Shown piece by piece: positions 1-6,711 of a DNA stretch of 7,826 bases; the stretch's first letter is position 1; each line of letters begins with the position of its first letter. Location: assembly GCA_946641795.1 (NCBI GenBank), contig CAMPBZ010000051.1, positions 1-7,826 of the forward strand, in the 5' to 3' direction. The DNA is from an uncultured Clostridia bacterium. GTDB lineage: Bacteria > Bacillota > Clostridia > Oscillospirales > CAG-272. The translations under genes were made by a program, and so were the position numbers. The notes under the pieces were generated by a model, which saw only the letters and a program-made list of their open reading frames with translations, ran no database searches and was not told the DNA's origin.

Positions 1-2
1 AA

Positions 3-1265
3 AAGTTTTTTGCCTCCCGCGCCCGTTATACCGCCTACGGCGGGGCGCGCGGCGGGGGGAAATCCTGGGCGCTCCGGCGCAAGCTGATCGGCCTTTGCCT
101 GCGCTACCCCGGCATTCGCTGCCTGCTCGTCCGGCGCTCCTACGGGGAGTTGCGGCAAAACCACCTGCTCCCTCTGCTTTCCGAATACGGAGACGTGCTC
201 TCCTGGCACGAGAGCGAAAAGCGCCTCACCCTGCCCAACGGCAGTTCGGTTTCCTTTGGTTTTTGCTCGGCTGACCGCGACGTTCTGCGGTACCAGGGGC
301 AGGAATTTGACATCATCGCCATCGACGAGGCAACGCAATTGAGCGAATATCAATTTTCTGTTTTGAAGGCCTGTCTGCGAGGTGTTGGTGACTTTCCCCG
401 AAGGATGTACCTGACCTGCAACCCCGGCGGGGTGGGACACGCCTGGGTGAAGCGGCTGTTTGTTGACCGCGCTTTTCGCCCCGGCGAAAGCCCCGACGAC
501 TACCGCTTTATTCCCGCCCGCGTTTGGGACAACCCCGTCCTGCAAAAAGCCGACCCCGACTATGTCCGCCAGCTGGAAAGCCTGCCCAAAAAGCTCCGCG
601 AGGCCTGGCTGGACGGCCGTTGGGACGTTTTTGAGGGGCAGTTCTTTCCCGAATTTCAAACCGATGTTCACGTTCTCCCGCCCGAAAAGATACCTGTCGA
701 AATTCGCCGTTTTGCGGCTCTGGACTACGGGTTCGATATGCTGGCAGCTCTGCTTTTGGGCGTGGATGCGGACGGAAATCTGTTTGTCCTTCGGGAGGTC
801 TGCCGGCCGGGGCTGACCTTGCGCGAGGCAGGGCTGGCGGTGGCCGAGCTTTGCCGGGGAGCGGCCGCCGAATACGTGGTGGCCTCCCCCGACCTTTGGA
901 ACCGCCGGCAGGACACCGGCAGAAGCGGATTTGAGATTATGCAGGCGGTTCCCGGAATGCCGCCGATGTCGGCCGCCGACAACCGGCGCGTTCCCGGCTG
1001 GCGCATTCTGCGGCAGTTCCTCTCCCCCGGCGAGGGGCCGTATTTGCGCATCAGCGAGGAGTGCCGCGAGCTGATCCGCTGTCTGCCCGCGCTCCTTTGC
1101 GACGCCGGAGTACCGGAGGACGCCTCGGGCGAGCCGCACGCGGTGACCCACGCGCCCGAAGCGCTCCGCTACGCCGTAATGAGCCGGTACGGAAACTTTT
1201 GCGCCGAGGAGATCCCCGACCGGAATTTCCGCTTTTTCTCTCCCCCCAAAAAAGGATTGCTTTAA
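3..1265 (+). CDS. terL: Phage terminase large subunit (5'-partial)
   Basis: This is the ATPase-nuclease motor that cuts concatemeric phage DNA and pumps it through the portal into the prohead. The reading frame is already open at the window edge, so the start lies upstream; probably only about 15-30 N-terminal residues are missing. The Walker A loop GGARGGGKS lies at about 42-65 and is followed by a typical LLVRRSYGEL strand. Walker B is IIAIDEA at about 312-332, and the coupling motif is LTCNPGG at about 411-431. The C-terminal RNase H-like nuclease begins at ALDYGF, with its first metal-binding Asp at 723-725; a second acidic candidate is in VASPDLWN. The third acidic site near HAPEALRY carries Glu where Asp is usual. 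It is the first visible gene of the head block. A small terminase subunit would be expected just upstream but cannot be seen. Family assignment is firm; whether the enzyme is active is not known. Confidence 0.95.
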   Translation, partial: KFFASRARYTAYGGARGGGKSWALRRKLIGLCLRYPGIRCLLVRRSYGELRQNHLLPLLSEYGDVLSWHESEKRLTLPNGSSVSFGFCSADRDVLRYQGQEFDIIAIDEATQLSEYQFSVLKACLRGVGDFPRRMYLTCNPGGVGHAWVKRLFVDRAFRPGESPDDYRFIPARVWDNPVLQKADPDYVRQLESLPKKLREAWLDGRWDVFEGQFFPEFQTDVHVLPPEKIPVEIRRFAALDYGFDMLAALLLGVDADGNLFVLREVCRPGLTLREAGLAVAELCRGAAAEYVVASPDLWNRRQDTGRSGFEIMQAVPGMPPMSAADNRRVPGWRILRQFLSPGEGPYLRISEECRELIRCLPALLCDAGVPEDASGEPHAVTHAPEALRYAVMSRYGNFCAEEIPDRNFRFFSPPKKGLL

Positions 1266-1293
1266 CCGCTGCCATTGGAAAAAAGCAACCCTT

Positions 1294-1333
1294 GGGCGGC
1301 CGCCGGATTTCTTCCGTGCGCCGCCGGCCGCCC
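1294..1333 (+). other. GC-rich imperfect hairpin between terminase and nozzle genes
   Basis: The arms GGGCGGCCG (1294-1302) and CGGCCGCCC (1325-1333) pair perfectly. Three more pairs follow inside after one mismatch, and the loop is about 14 nt. An A-run follows on the + strand rather than a T-run, so it is not a normal terminator for the phage operon. It sits in the 98-base gap before the next gene and could be an mRNA processing or stability element, or chance in GC-rich DNA. Confidence 0.35.
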
Positions 1334-1346
1334 GAAAAAATCTTAC

Positions 1347-1355
1347 AGAAAGGAG
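1347..1355 (+). promoter_or_regulatory. Ribosome binding site that fixes the nozzle gene start
   Basis: AGAAAGGAG lies 8 bases before the ATG at 1364. The same reading frame is open upstream to 1061, but that part overlaps the terminase gene in another frame. This site therefore supports the ATG at 1364 as the true start. Confidence 0.85.
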
Positions 1356-1363
1356 AACAACGT

Positions 1364-3082
1364 ATGGCAAAAATCAAACCCGAAAAGGCAAGCGAAAAGG
1401 TGACCGTTACCGAGTTCGGCGGCCTTCGCCAAACCTCGTCGCTCACCGGGGGCAGTGCCTCCTCGATGCGCAATTTCCGCATTGCCTCGGACGGCTCGCT
1501 GGAAAAACGCACCGGCACCAAAACGCTGTTTGACCTGGGTACGCGCATCCGCGGGCTTTGGCAGGGGTCGCTGGACGGAAACGACTATTTGATTGTGGTG
1601 GCCGGCTATTATACCTACGTGCGCCTGCCGGGTGCCACCGAGCTGACGCAGAAGCGCCGGTTGAGCGCCAACAGCGGCAGGGTGTCCTTCGCCTTTTACC
1701 GCAACACGCTCTTTTTGTTTGACGGAAATTCGGTTTACCGGTTTTCCACCTCCACCAACAACTTTTTCGCCACCTACGGATACACGCCCCTGTACGGCGA
1801 CGGCTGGGACCCGGTGCTGATGGGGCCGGTGAACGAGCCGCTCAACGCGCTTTCGGCAAGGATCCGCGTCCGCTACGACAACAGCGCGGGAAACACCACC
1901 ATCCGCCTGCCCTTTGCCACGCAGTCCATTACCCGCGTAGAAGTGGACGGCACGGTGGTAACGCCTACCTTTACCGCACGAACGAATTATTTTACCATTC
2001 CGCAGGAGCACGCGCACGGAACTTTGACCGTTTCCGCAACGCTGATCTCTTCGTACGACCACCGCGATACGATTGCCGTGCTCCCCTGCTCGTTCGTTCT
2101 GACCGGCAACCGCGAAACGCTGATTGCCTACGGCGGAACGCGCTCCTGCCAAATGGCTTACACCGCCCCGGTGACCGACGAAATGATGGAAGAATGCAAC
2201 CATTTCTTCCCTTCAAACTCCGACGTTCCGATCTATTTTCCGCTGGATCATTTCTTCTCCCTTGCCGACGCCACCCACCCCGTTCACGCGATCTTCCGCG
2301 ACCGCGACCGCGCCGTTGCAATGAACGACCGCTTTGCCTGGGCGCTTGAATTTTCGGGCGACCGGCTGATCTCCTATCCCCTGGAAGGCGGTATGGGCTG
2401 TGCCTCGCCCGGCGGGCTGACCTTTTGCGGCGGGAGCCCGGTTGCCGTGCAGACCGGCGGCATTTTCCGGCTGCGCTTCCCCTCGGGCGAATCCGACCTT
2501 TGCATTGCCGAATCGCTCTCCCAGGAAGTGGTGGAGCTTTTGCCCGCCTCGATTTTCCAAAACGGGATCCTTGCCTGGTTCCCGGGGCGGGACGAGCTTT
2601 GGCTCCGCGACCCCACCGAGATCGACGAAGGGATCGTTTGGGTCTATAAACGGCAAAAAAAAGAATGGTATTGTTTTGACAACCTTTACATTTCCGAGTT
2701 TTTTGAGCTGGACGGCACCATCGGTTTCGGGACCGGCGACGGGAAGATCCTCCTGCCGGACGAAACCTCCTACACCGACAGCGGAACGCCGGTCACCGCC
2801 ACCTATGTGAGCCAGTTTTTGGCGCTTTCCACGCCGGAAACCACCAAACGCTCCCTGCGTACAACTGTTTGCGCCGATACGGGCGGCCAGCAGTTGCTCA
2901 TCATTACCGAAACGGACAGCCGCAGCCGTTCCTTTACGGTGCGGAGCAACGACCCCGGAAGGCCGAAATTCTTTGAGGCCAACATCAACCTGGGGCGCTT
3001 CCGTTTTTTGCGGTTCGCTTTCCGGGTCTCGGGAAGCACCGCCGCCCGGATCTACCGTCTTTCGATCCTTGCAAACCGCTGA
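1364..3082 (+). CDS. Tail nozzle / P22 gp10-type stabilisation-like protein
   Basis: This 572-residue protein is rich in beta strands and has no signal peptide or membrane segment. The N-terminal region, about residues 18-52, reads FGG...GGSASSMRNFRI...DGSLEKRTGT. This matches the opening I associate with short-tailed-phage nozzle or stabilisation proteins, where a conserved Asn precedes a 'G-x-L-x-K-R-x-G' turn. Short strands then repeat in the manner of a beta-propeller (WQGSLDGNDYLIVVAG, FAFYRNTLFLFDGNSVYRF). The C-terminal third contains the recurring pattern W-Y-C-F..., FFELDGTIGFGTGDGKI, TDSGTPVTATYVSQF and TTKRSLRTTV, also found in such proteins. Its likely role is to plug the channel below the portal and form the distal tail. 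The start is set by the strong AGAAAGGAG site. Its place between terminase and portal is unusual. Assignment rests on remembered family patterns, so a generic structural beta protein remains possible. Confidence 0.65.
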   Translation: MAKIKPEKASEKVTVTEFGGLRQTSSLTGGSASSMRNFRIASDGSLEKRTGTKTLFDLGTRIRGLWQGSLDGNDYLIVVAGYYTYVRLPGATELTQKRRLSANSGRVSFAFYRNTLFLFDGNSVYRFSTSTNNFFATYGYTPLYGDGWDPVLMGPVNEPLNALSARIRVRYDNSAGNTTIRLPFATQSITRVEVDGTVVTPTFTARTNYFTIPQEHAHGTLTVSATLISSYDHRDTIAVLPCSFVLTGNRETLIAYGGTRSCQMAYTAPVTDEMMEECNHFFPSNSDVPIYFPLDHFFSLADATHPVHAIFRDRDRAVAMNDRFAWALEFSGDRLISYPLEGGMGCASPGGLTFCGGSPVAVQTGGIFRLRFPSGESDLCIAESLSQEVVELLPASIFQNGILAWFPGRDELWLRDPTEIDEGIVWVYKRQKKEWYCFDNLYISEFFELDGTIGFGTGDGKILLPDETSYTDSGTPVTATYVSQFLALSTPETTKRSLRTTVCADTGGQQLLIITETDSRSRSFTVRSNDPGRPKFFEANINLGRFRFLRFAFRVSGSTAARIYRLSILANR

Positions 3083-3133
3083 TACGAAAAGACGTTTTCG
3101 ATTTTAAAAACAGCAGAAAGGCATTACTATTTT

Positions 3134-4663
3134 ATGAACGATTCAATCACTCCCGCCTGGTCTTTGTACGAATCCGGGCTGGAATACAACCGAAAAATCA
3201 ATCTCTACGAAACCACTCGCCAGAACGAGCGGTTCTACCGCGGAGAGCAATGGGACGGATACGACCGCGACCTTCCGCGCCCCGTCTTTAACCTGGCCCG
3301 ACGGATCGTGGATTATCTGGTGGGGGCGATCTCTCCGCAAAACATTTCCATCCGCTACTCCGATGAAAAGCTCCCCTACCTGGATTCCGCCGCTTTGCGC
3401 GAATCGGTCTCCGCGGGGTTGCACCTTTTGGAACAGAACGCCGCCTACCGCTGGAAAAACAGCCGGATGGCCGAGGTTGCCAACCGCGCGCTCCTGAACG
3501 CCGCAATTTCGGGCGACGGCGTGTTCTACTGCTGGTGGGATACCTCGGTCCACAGCGGGCAGCCCTTTTCGGGCGAGATCCGCACCGACGTTGTGGACGG
3601 TGCCAACCTCTTCCTTTGCGACGTGAACAACCCCGATATTCAATCGCAGGAGTACATCATTCTTTCCGGCCGCGCCCCGGTGAACGATTTGCGGCGCGAG
3701 GCGCTGGAAGCGGGGCTTGCCGAGGCGGAGCTTGCCAACATTCAACCCGACGACGGCGATTTTTCCATTCCCGAACGCGAAGGCTCCGAAAAAGCGACCT
3801 ACCTGATCCGCTTCTTCCGCGAGAACGGCGAGGTCGTCTTTGAAAAGTCCACCCGTTCGGCCGTTATCCGCCGCGCCGCCACCGGACTGCATTACTACCC
3901 CGTTGTCCTGTTCAACTGGCTGCTTCGCAAAGGCTCCTACCACGGCGCTTCACCGATTACCGAGCTGATCCCCAACCAAAAATACCTCAATTCGGCCTAC
4001 GCGCTGGTGATGAAACATATGAACGACACCGCGTTTTCCAAGGTGATCTACGACAAATCCCGCATTCCCGAATGGTCCAACGAGGTTGGGGAGGCCATTG
4101 GCGCCGTTGGCGGCGGAACCGTTGCCGACGCCGTTTCGGTGGTGGGAACGGGGCAGCTGGAGCCTGGATACCTGGACCTGATTACCAACGTGATCAACAC
4201 CACCAAAAACCTGATGGGGGCAACCGACTCGGCCCTGGGCGACGAACGCGCAAACAACACCAGCGCCATTCTTGCCCTGCGCGAGGCCTCTATGGTCTCG
4301 CTCCGCCAGATCTCGGCGCGGTTTGCCCGCGCCCTGGGCGAGGTTGCAACCATTTGGGCGGATATGCTTTGCGCCTTTTTCCCCGCCGAGCGGATGCTCC
4401 CGATTGACACGGAGGACGGCGTTTCCGCCGGCCGCCCCGATTATCGTTTGCTCTCCCGGGAAATTTTGTACGCCCGCGCCGTTTACTCGGATCATTCCAC
4501 CTTCTCGGCTTCGGCAACGGTGGCTCTGCTGGGTAACCTGCTTGCCGGCGGGCATATCTCGGTGGCGCAATACCTGCAAGCGCTGCCCGACGGTTGCATT
4601 CCCGACCGTTTTGCGCTCTTGCGGGAACTGAACGCGGAAGGAGGAGAGGTGAACCTTGAATGA
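3134..4663 (+). CDS. Phage portal protein
   Basis: This 509-residue protein should form the dodecameric ring at one vertex of the capsid, through which the terminase packages DNA and to which the tail attaches. The N-terminus has the usual pattern of these portals: WSLYESGLEYN at residues 9-19, then an aromatic run ending N-x-x-F-Y-R-G-E-Q-W at 31-40, then P-V-F-N-L-A-R-R-I-V-D-Y. A wing-type region follows (FNWLLRKGSYHGASPI at 260-275, then IPNQKYLN). The stem and clip region after it contains LITNVINTTKNLMGAT and a long helix NNTSAILALREASMVSLRQ. Length is normal for the family. AGAAAGG at 3115-3121 lies 12 bases upstream of the ATG, a somewhat long spacing. The gene ends inside the start region of the next gene, so translation of the two is probably coupled. 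Confidence 0.93.
   Translation: MNDSITPAWSLYESGLEYNRKINLYETTRQNERFYRGEQWDGYDRDLPRPVFNLARRIVDYLVGAISPQNISIRYSDEKLPYLDSAALRESVSAGLHLLEQNAAYRWKNSRMAEVANRALLNAAISGDGVFYCWWDTSVHSGQPFSGEIRTDVVDGANLFLCDVNNPDIQSQEYIILSGRAPVNDLRREALEAGLAEAELANIQPDDGDFSIPEREGSEKATYLIRFFRENGEVVFEKSTRSAVIRRAATGLHYYPVVLFNWLLRKGSYHGASPITELIPNQKYLNSAYALVMKHMNDTAFSKVIYDKSRIPEWSNEVGEAIGAVGGGTVADAVSVVGTGQLEPGYLDLITNVINTTKNLMGATDSALGDERANNTSAILALREASMVSLRQISARFARALGEVATIWADMLCAFFPAERMLPIDTEDGVSAGRPDYRLLSREILYARAVYSDHSTFSASATVALLGNLLAGGHISVAQYLQALPDGCIPDRFALLRELNAEGGEVNLE
4636..4649 (+). promoter_or_regulatory. Purine-rich ribosome binding tract serving two competing starts
   Basis: The tract GGAAGGAGGAGAGG lies at the end of the portal gene. 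Its last GGAGAGG is 6 bases before TTG 4656, the scaffold frame, and 10 bases before ATG 4660, the overlapping frame. Either start could be served. TTG is a weaker initiator than ATG, so both products from one site would be plausible. Confidence 0.6.
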
Positions 4664-5357
4664 ACAAGCCCTTCAAAGCCCTTTGGATCCGGTTGAAATG
4701 GAGCCGAAGGAAACGCTCCCGGAAAAAGAAGCGGGAGAACCTGCAAAAGAAAAACGCAAAAAAGGAGGAAAATCCGAAAAAACCTATGCAACAGAACAAC
4801 CCGACCCCGGACCGGCAGAACGATCCGGAGAAGAACGCGGAGAAAACGCCGAGCCGGCCGAGCAAGCCGACCGGCAGGAAGAACTCCCCCTGGAAACTCC
4901 TTGTGAAACTGCTCATCAGCCTGACGCAGTTCTTCCGGCTGATCCGCCTGTTGGCGGGATTGATCCGCAAGAACTGGGGCGGCTCCGCGAAGAGCTGAAC
5001 CAACTGCGCGAGGCCGTTTATGCGGCGCGCCGCTCGCTGGTGGAAGAGGAGGCCGAGCTGGAAGAATTCCGCACCCTTTGGCCGGAAGCCTCGCTCGCCT
5101 CGCTTCCCGACGCGGTTTTGCGCGATGTAAAAAACGGCGTTCCGCTTGCCGCCGCCTACGCGCTGAACGAGCGGCGAACCGAGCGGCTTGCCAAAATTGC
5201 CGAGGCGGCAAACGCCGCCAACCGCGCGCGTTCCAGCGGCTCCGCCGAAGGGGAGTGTTCCGGTTTTCTCTCCCCCGCCGAAGTTCGGGCAATGAGCCCC
5301 GAGCAGGTGCGAAAACAGTACCGGCAAATTCTGCTTTCCATGTCAAAATGGCATTGA
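4656..5357 (+). CDS. Phage capsid scaffold protein
   Basis: A 233-residue acidic, mostly helical protein, placed between portal and capsid as scaffolds usually are. It should guide coat assembly inside the prohead and then be removed. Residues 2-103 are low complexity, rich in Glu, Pro, Ala and Lys. A coiled-coil segment follows at about 104-140 (ELGRLREELNQLREAV), then the conserved-looking block EFRTLWPEASLASLPDAV with NGVPLAAAYALNE. The C-terminus FLSPAEVRAMSPEQVRKQYR...SMSKW resembles the short coat-binding tail of many Firmicutes phage scaffolds. The proposed start is TTG 4656, overlapping the portal stop by 8 bases; ATG 4698 is an alternative in the same frame. Oddity: third codon positions are GC-poor across the first ~110 codons and return to normal after about 4975, exactly where another frame is open. 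No protease motif is visible. Confidence 0.82.
   Translation: MNEQALQSPLDPVEMEPKETLPEKEAGEPAKEKRKKGGKSEKTYATEQPDPGPAERSGEERGENAEPAEQADRQEELPLETPCETAHQPDAVLPADPPVGGIDPQELGRLREELNQLREAVYAARRSLVEEEAELEEFRTLWPEASLASLPDAVLRDVKNGVPLAAAYALNERRTERLAKIAEAANAANRARSSGSAEGECSGFLSPAEVRAMSPEQVRKQYRQILLSMSKWH
4660..4998 (+). CDS. Candidate overlapping gene: basic protein with C-terminal amphipathic helix
   Basis: This 112-codon frame lies wholly inside the scaffold gene, shifted by one base. Its ATG overlaps the portal stop as ATGA, the classic coupled arrangement, and the purine tract at 4636-4649 is suitably spaced. The product would carry 33 Lys/Arg against 7 Asp/Glu. Residues 1-75 are a basic, disordered-looking region (RRKRSRKKKR at 16-25). 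Residues 78-106 form a strongly hydrophobic, cationic helix containing WKLLVKLLISLTQFF and RLIRLLAGLI. Hand counting over 4893-4974 gives GC third positions in 23 of 27 codons here against 7 of 27 in the scaffold frame. I recognise no family. A basic head plus hydrophobic tail encoded inside another gene recalls the layout of small phage lysis proteins such as MS2 L, but that is only analogy. It may be an accidental open frame, or part of a frameshifted scaffold. Confidence 0.4.
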   Translation: MNKPFKALWIRLKWSRRKRSRKKKRENLQKKNAKKEENPKKPMQQNNPTPDRQNDPEKNAEKTPSRPSKPTGRKNSPWKLLVKLLISLTQFFRLIRLLAGLIRKNWGGSAKS

Positions 5358-5376
5358 TCAAAATTCAAAACAAAAA

Positions 5377-5384
5377 AGAAAGGA
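5377..5384 (+). promoter_or_regulatory. Ribosome binding site of the capsid gene
   Basis: AGAAAGGA lies 9 bases before ATG 5394, in an A-rich leader (5358-5393) that contrasts with the GC-rich surroundings. The low-structure leader suits the high expression a capsid gene needs. Confidence 0.75.
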
Positions 5385-5393
5385 TCATTTACT

Positions 5394-6233
5394 ATGTCTA
5401 TTCAAGCCTTTATTCCCACCGTTTGGAGCGAAACGCTCCAGAAAGCCCTGAACGAAAAATACGTAGGCGTTGCCAACTGCTCCCGCGAGTACGAGGGCGA
5501 AATTCGCAAAAAGGGCAGCCGCGTAAGAATTCTGAACGTTGGAAACATCAACGTTTCCACCTACACCCCCAATACCAATATGTCCAACCCGCAATCGCTG
5601 GACGGAACTTCTACCGAGCTGGTGATCAACTGCGCAAAATACTTCAACTTCCAGCTGGACGACGTTGACCGCGCCCAAACGGTCCCCGGTCTGATGGAGG
5701 CCGCCATGAAAAACGCCGCCGCGGCGCTGGCAAAAGATGCCGACCAATATATCTATATGCTGTACGGCGAAGTAACGAACCACGTTTCCTGCGACCTTGT
5801 CAACGATCCCCGCGGCAACATTGTTGAAACCCTCCTGCAAGCGCGCACCAAGCTGTTGGAAGGCGGCGTTTCGGACGTCAACGACATTGTTTTTGAAGTT
5901 TCTCCCAAGGTTGCGGAGGAGCTCCTGAAAAAAGAGATCACTTTGAGCACCGACAACGCAAGTCTTTTGGAAAACGGCTGCATCGGCAAGCTTGCCGGCT
6001 GCAAAATCTTCGTTTCCAACAACATTGTAACCGAAGAAGGCGCCGCGGCAATGCACCACTTCTGCCTTGCCCGCTCCCGCCGTGCCGTTGCCTTTGCCGA
6101 GCAGATTTCCGAAATTGAGGCTTACCGCCCCGAAATGCGCTTTGCCGACGCGGTCAAGGGTCTGCACCTTTACGGCGCAAAGATCGTTTACCCGAACGAA
6201 ATTTGCGTTATGGACATTGCCGTTGACTTTTGA
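5394..6233 (+). CDS. Major capsid protein (HK97/P22 coat-like)
   Basis: A 279-residue protein directly after the scaffold, the expected place for the shell subunit. The N-terminus FIPTVWSETLQKALNEKYV followed by N-C-S-R-E-Y-E-G-E-I at about 28-37 and KKGSRVRILNVGNINVSTY is the familiar opening of Firmicutes coat proteins with an HK97-type fold. The last part would lie in the extended E-loop region. LVINCAKYFNFQLDDVDRAQ (about 77-96) is the conserved strand and acidic turn entering the spine helix, which continues as LMEAAMKNAAAALAKDAD. The C-terminal half alternates strands and helices (FEVSPKVAEELLKKE, CKIFVSNNIV) and ends in a beta strand. There is no N-terminal protease-cleaved extension, which fits a separate scaffold gene. 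Exact coat subfamily is not certain. Confidence 0.9.
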   Translation: MSIQAFIPTVWSETLQKALNEKYVGVANCSREYEGEIRKKGSRVRILNVGNINVSTYTPNTNMSNPQSLDGTSTELVINCAKYFNFQLDDVDRAQTVPGLMEAAMKNAAAALAKDADQYIYMLYGEVTNHVSCDLVNDPRGNIVETLLQARTKLLEGGVSDVNDIVFEVSPKVAEELLKKEITLSTDNASLLENGCIGKLAGCKIFVSNNIVTEEGAAAMHHFCLARSRRAVAFAEQISEIEAYRPEMRFADAVKGLHLYGAKIVYPNEICVMDIAVDF

Positions 6234-6250
6234 TTTGAGGGGTCTTTTGC

Positions 6251-6643
6251 ATGACGCACGAGAATATCATTGAATCGGCCGTCACGCTGGCCGGGGAAAT
6301 GTACGGTGTTGCCGGGGACGACTACACCCTGCGCGCCTGCCCGCTCCTGGCGCTGATCTATAATCAGTGCGATCCGCTCGATCGCCTTTGGCGGCAGGAA
6401 AACGATCTGCCGGAAAGCGCCTGGGTTCCGGCCACCACCATTGCGGACACGGCGGGCACCTTCCCGCTTTCGGACGCTTTTCTCGTTCCCGTTCCCTACG
6501 CGCTGGCCGCCCTGCTGACGTTGGATGAAAACCCGGAGCTTTCCAAGTTCCTTTACGCCAACTATGTGGAAGGGCTTGCCGACATTCGCCGGCGGATCCC
6601 CGCAAAAGTGGAAAAGATTGCCGATCGTTATCAACTGATCTGA
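6251..6643 (+). CDS. Small head-tail connector-like protein
   Basis: A 130-residue, mainly helical protein, 17 bases after the capsid gene, with GAGGGG at 6237-6242 as ribosome binding site. Visible landmarks are a helical N-terminus (NIIESAVTLAGEMYG), a central cysteine-containing helix (CPLLALIYNQCDPLD), the segment FPLSDAFLVPVPYALAALL, and a C-terminal helix with YVEGLADIRRRIPAKVEKI. Position, size and fold style match adaptor or head-completion proteins that bind below the portal and link head to tail. That role is inferred from context and a loosely remembered family pattern. It is the last gene of the rightward operon; the terminator begins 29 bases later. No tail gene follows. Confidence 0.6.
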   Translation: MTHENIIESAVTLAGEMYGVAGDDYTLRACPLLALIYNQCDPLDRLWRQENDLPESAWVPATTIADTAGTFPLSDAFLVPVPYALAALLTLDENPELSKFLYANYVEGLADIRRRIPAKVEKIADRYQLI

Positions 6644-6664
6644 TCGCCGTATACCCCGGCAGAT

Positions 6665-6711
6665 AAAAAAGGGGGGCTTTCACACCCGTTGTGAAAGCCC
6701 CCTGACTTTTT
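6665..6711 (+). terminator. Strong bidirectional intrinsic terminator
   Basis: The arms GGGGGCTTTCACA (6672-6684) and TGTGAAAGCCCCC (6690-6702) form a perfect 13-bp stem with a 5-nt loop. On the + strand a T-run follows at 6707-6711 and ends the phage operon. On the - strand the A-run 6665-6670 becomes T6 immediately after the stem and ends the leftward repeat-protein gene, whose stop codon is at 6710-6712. It therefore serves both converging transcripts. Confidence 0.93.

Noticed and set aside
1061..1363. Longer version of the nozzle protein starting at 1061
   Set aside because: The first 101 codons overlap the terminase gene, read as Arg/Pro/Ala-rich shadow sequence and have no ribosome binding site. 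ATG 1364 has an excellent one.
1343..2203. Long leftward open frame opposite the nozzle gene
   Set aside because: It is a GC-bias shadow: Gly/Arg/Val-rich, no recognisable motif, and it lies opposite a well-supported gene.
3085..3100. Small inverted repeat CGAAAA-GACG-TTTTCG before the portal gene
   Set aside because: The stem is only 6 bp and mostly A-T, with no run of T directly after it; too weak to call a regulatory element.
4290..5361. Two long leftward open frames opposite portal and scaffold
   Set aside because: Both are low-complexity Arg/Pro/Phe-rich mirror frames of the rightward genes and have no credible start signals.
5078..5668. Rightward open frame spanning the scaffold-capsid junction
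   Set aside because: It overlaps both strongly supported genes, is Arg-rich, and lacks a start with a ribosome binding site.
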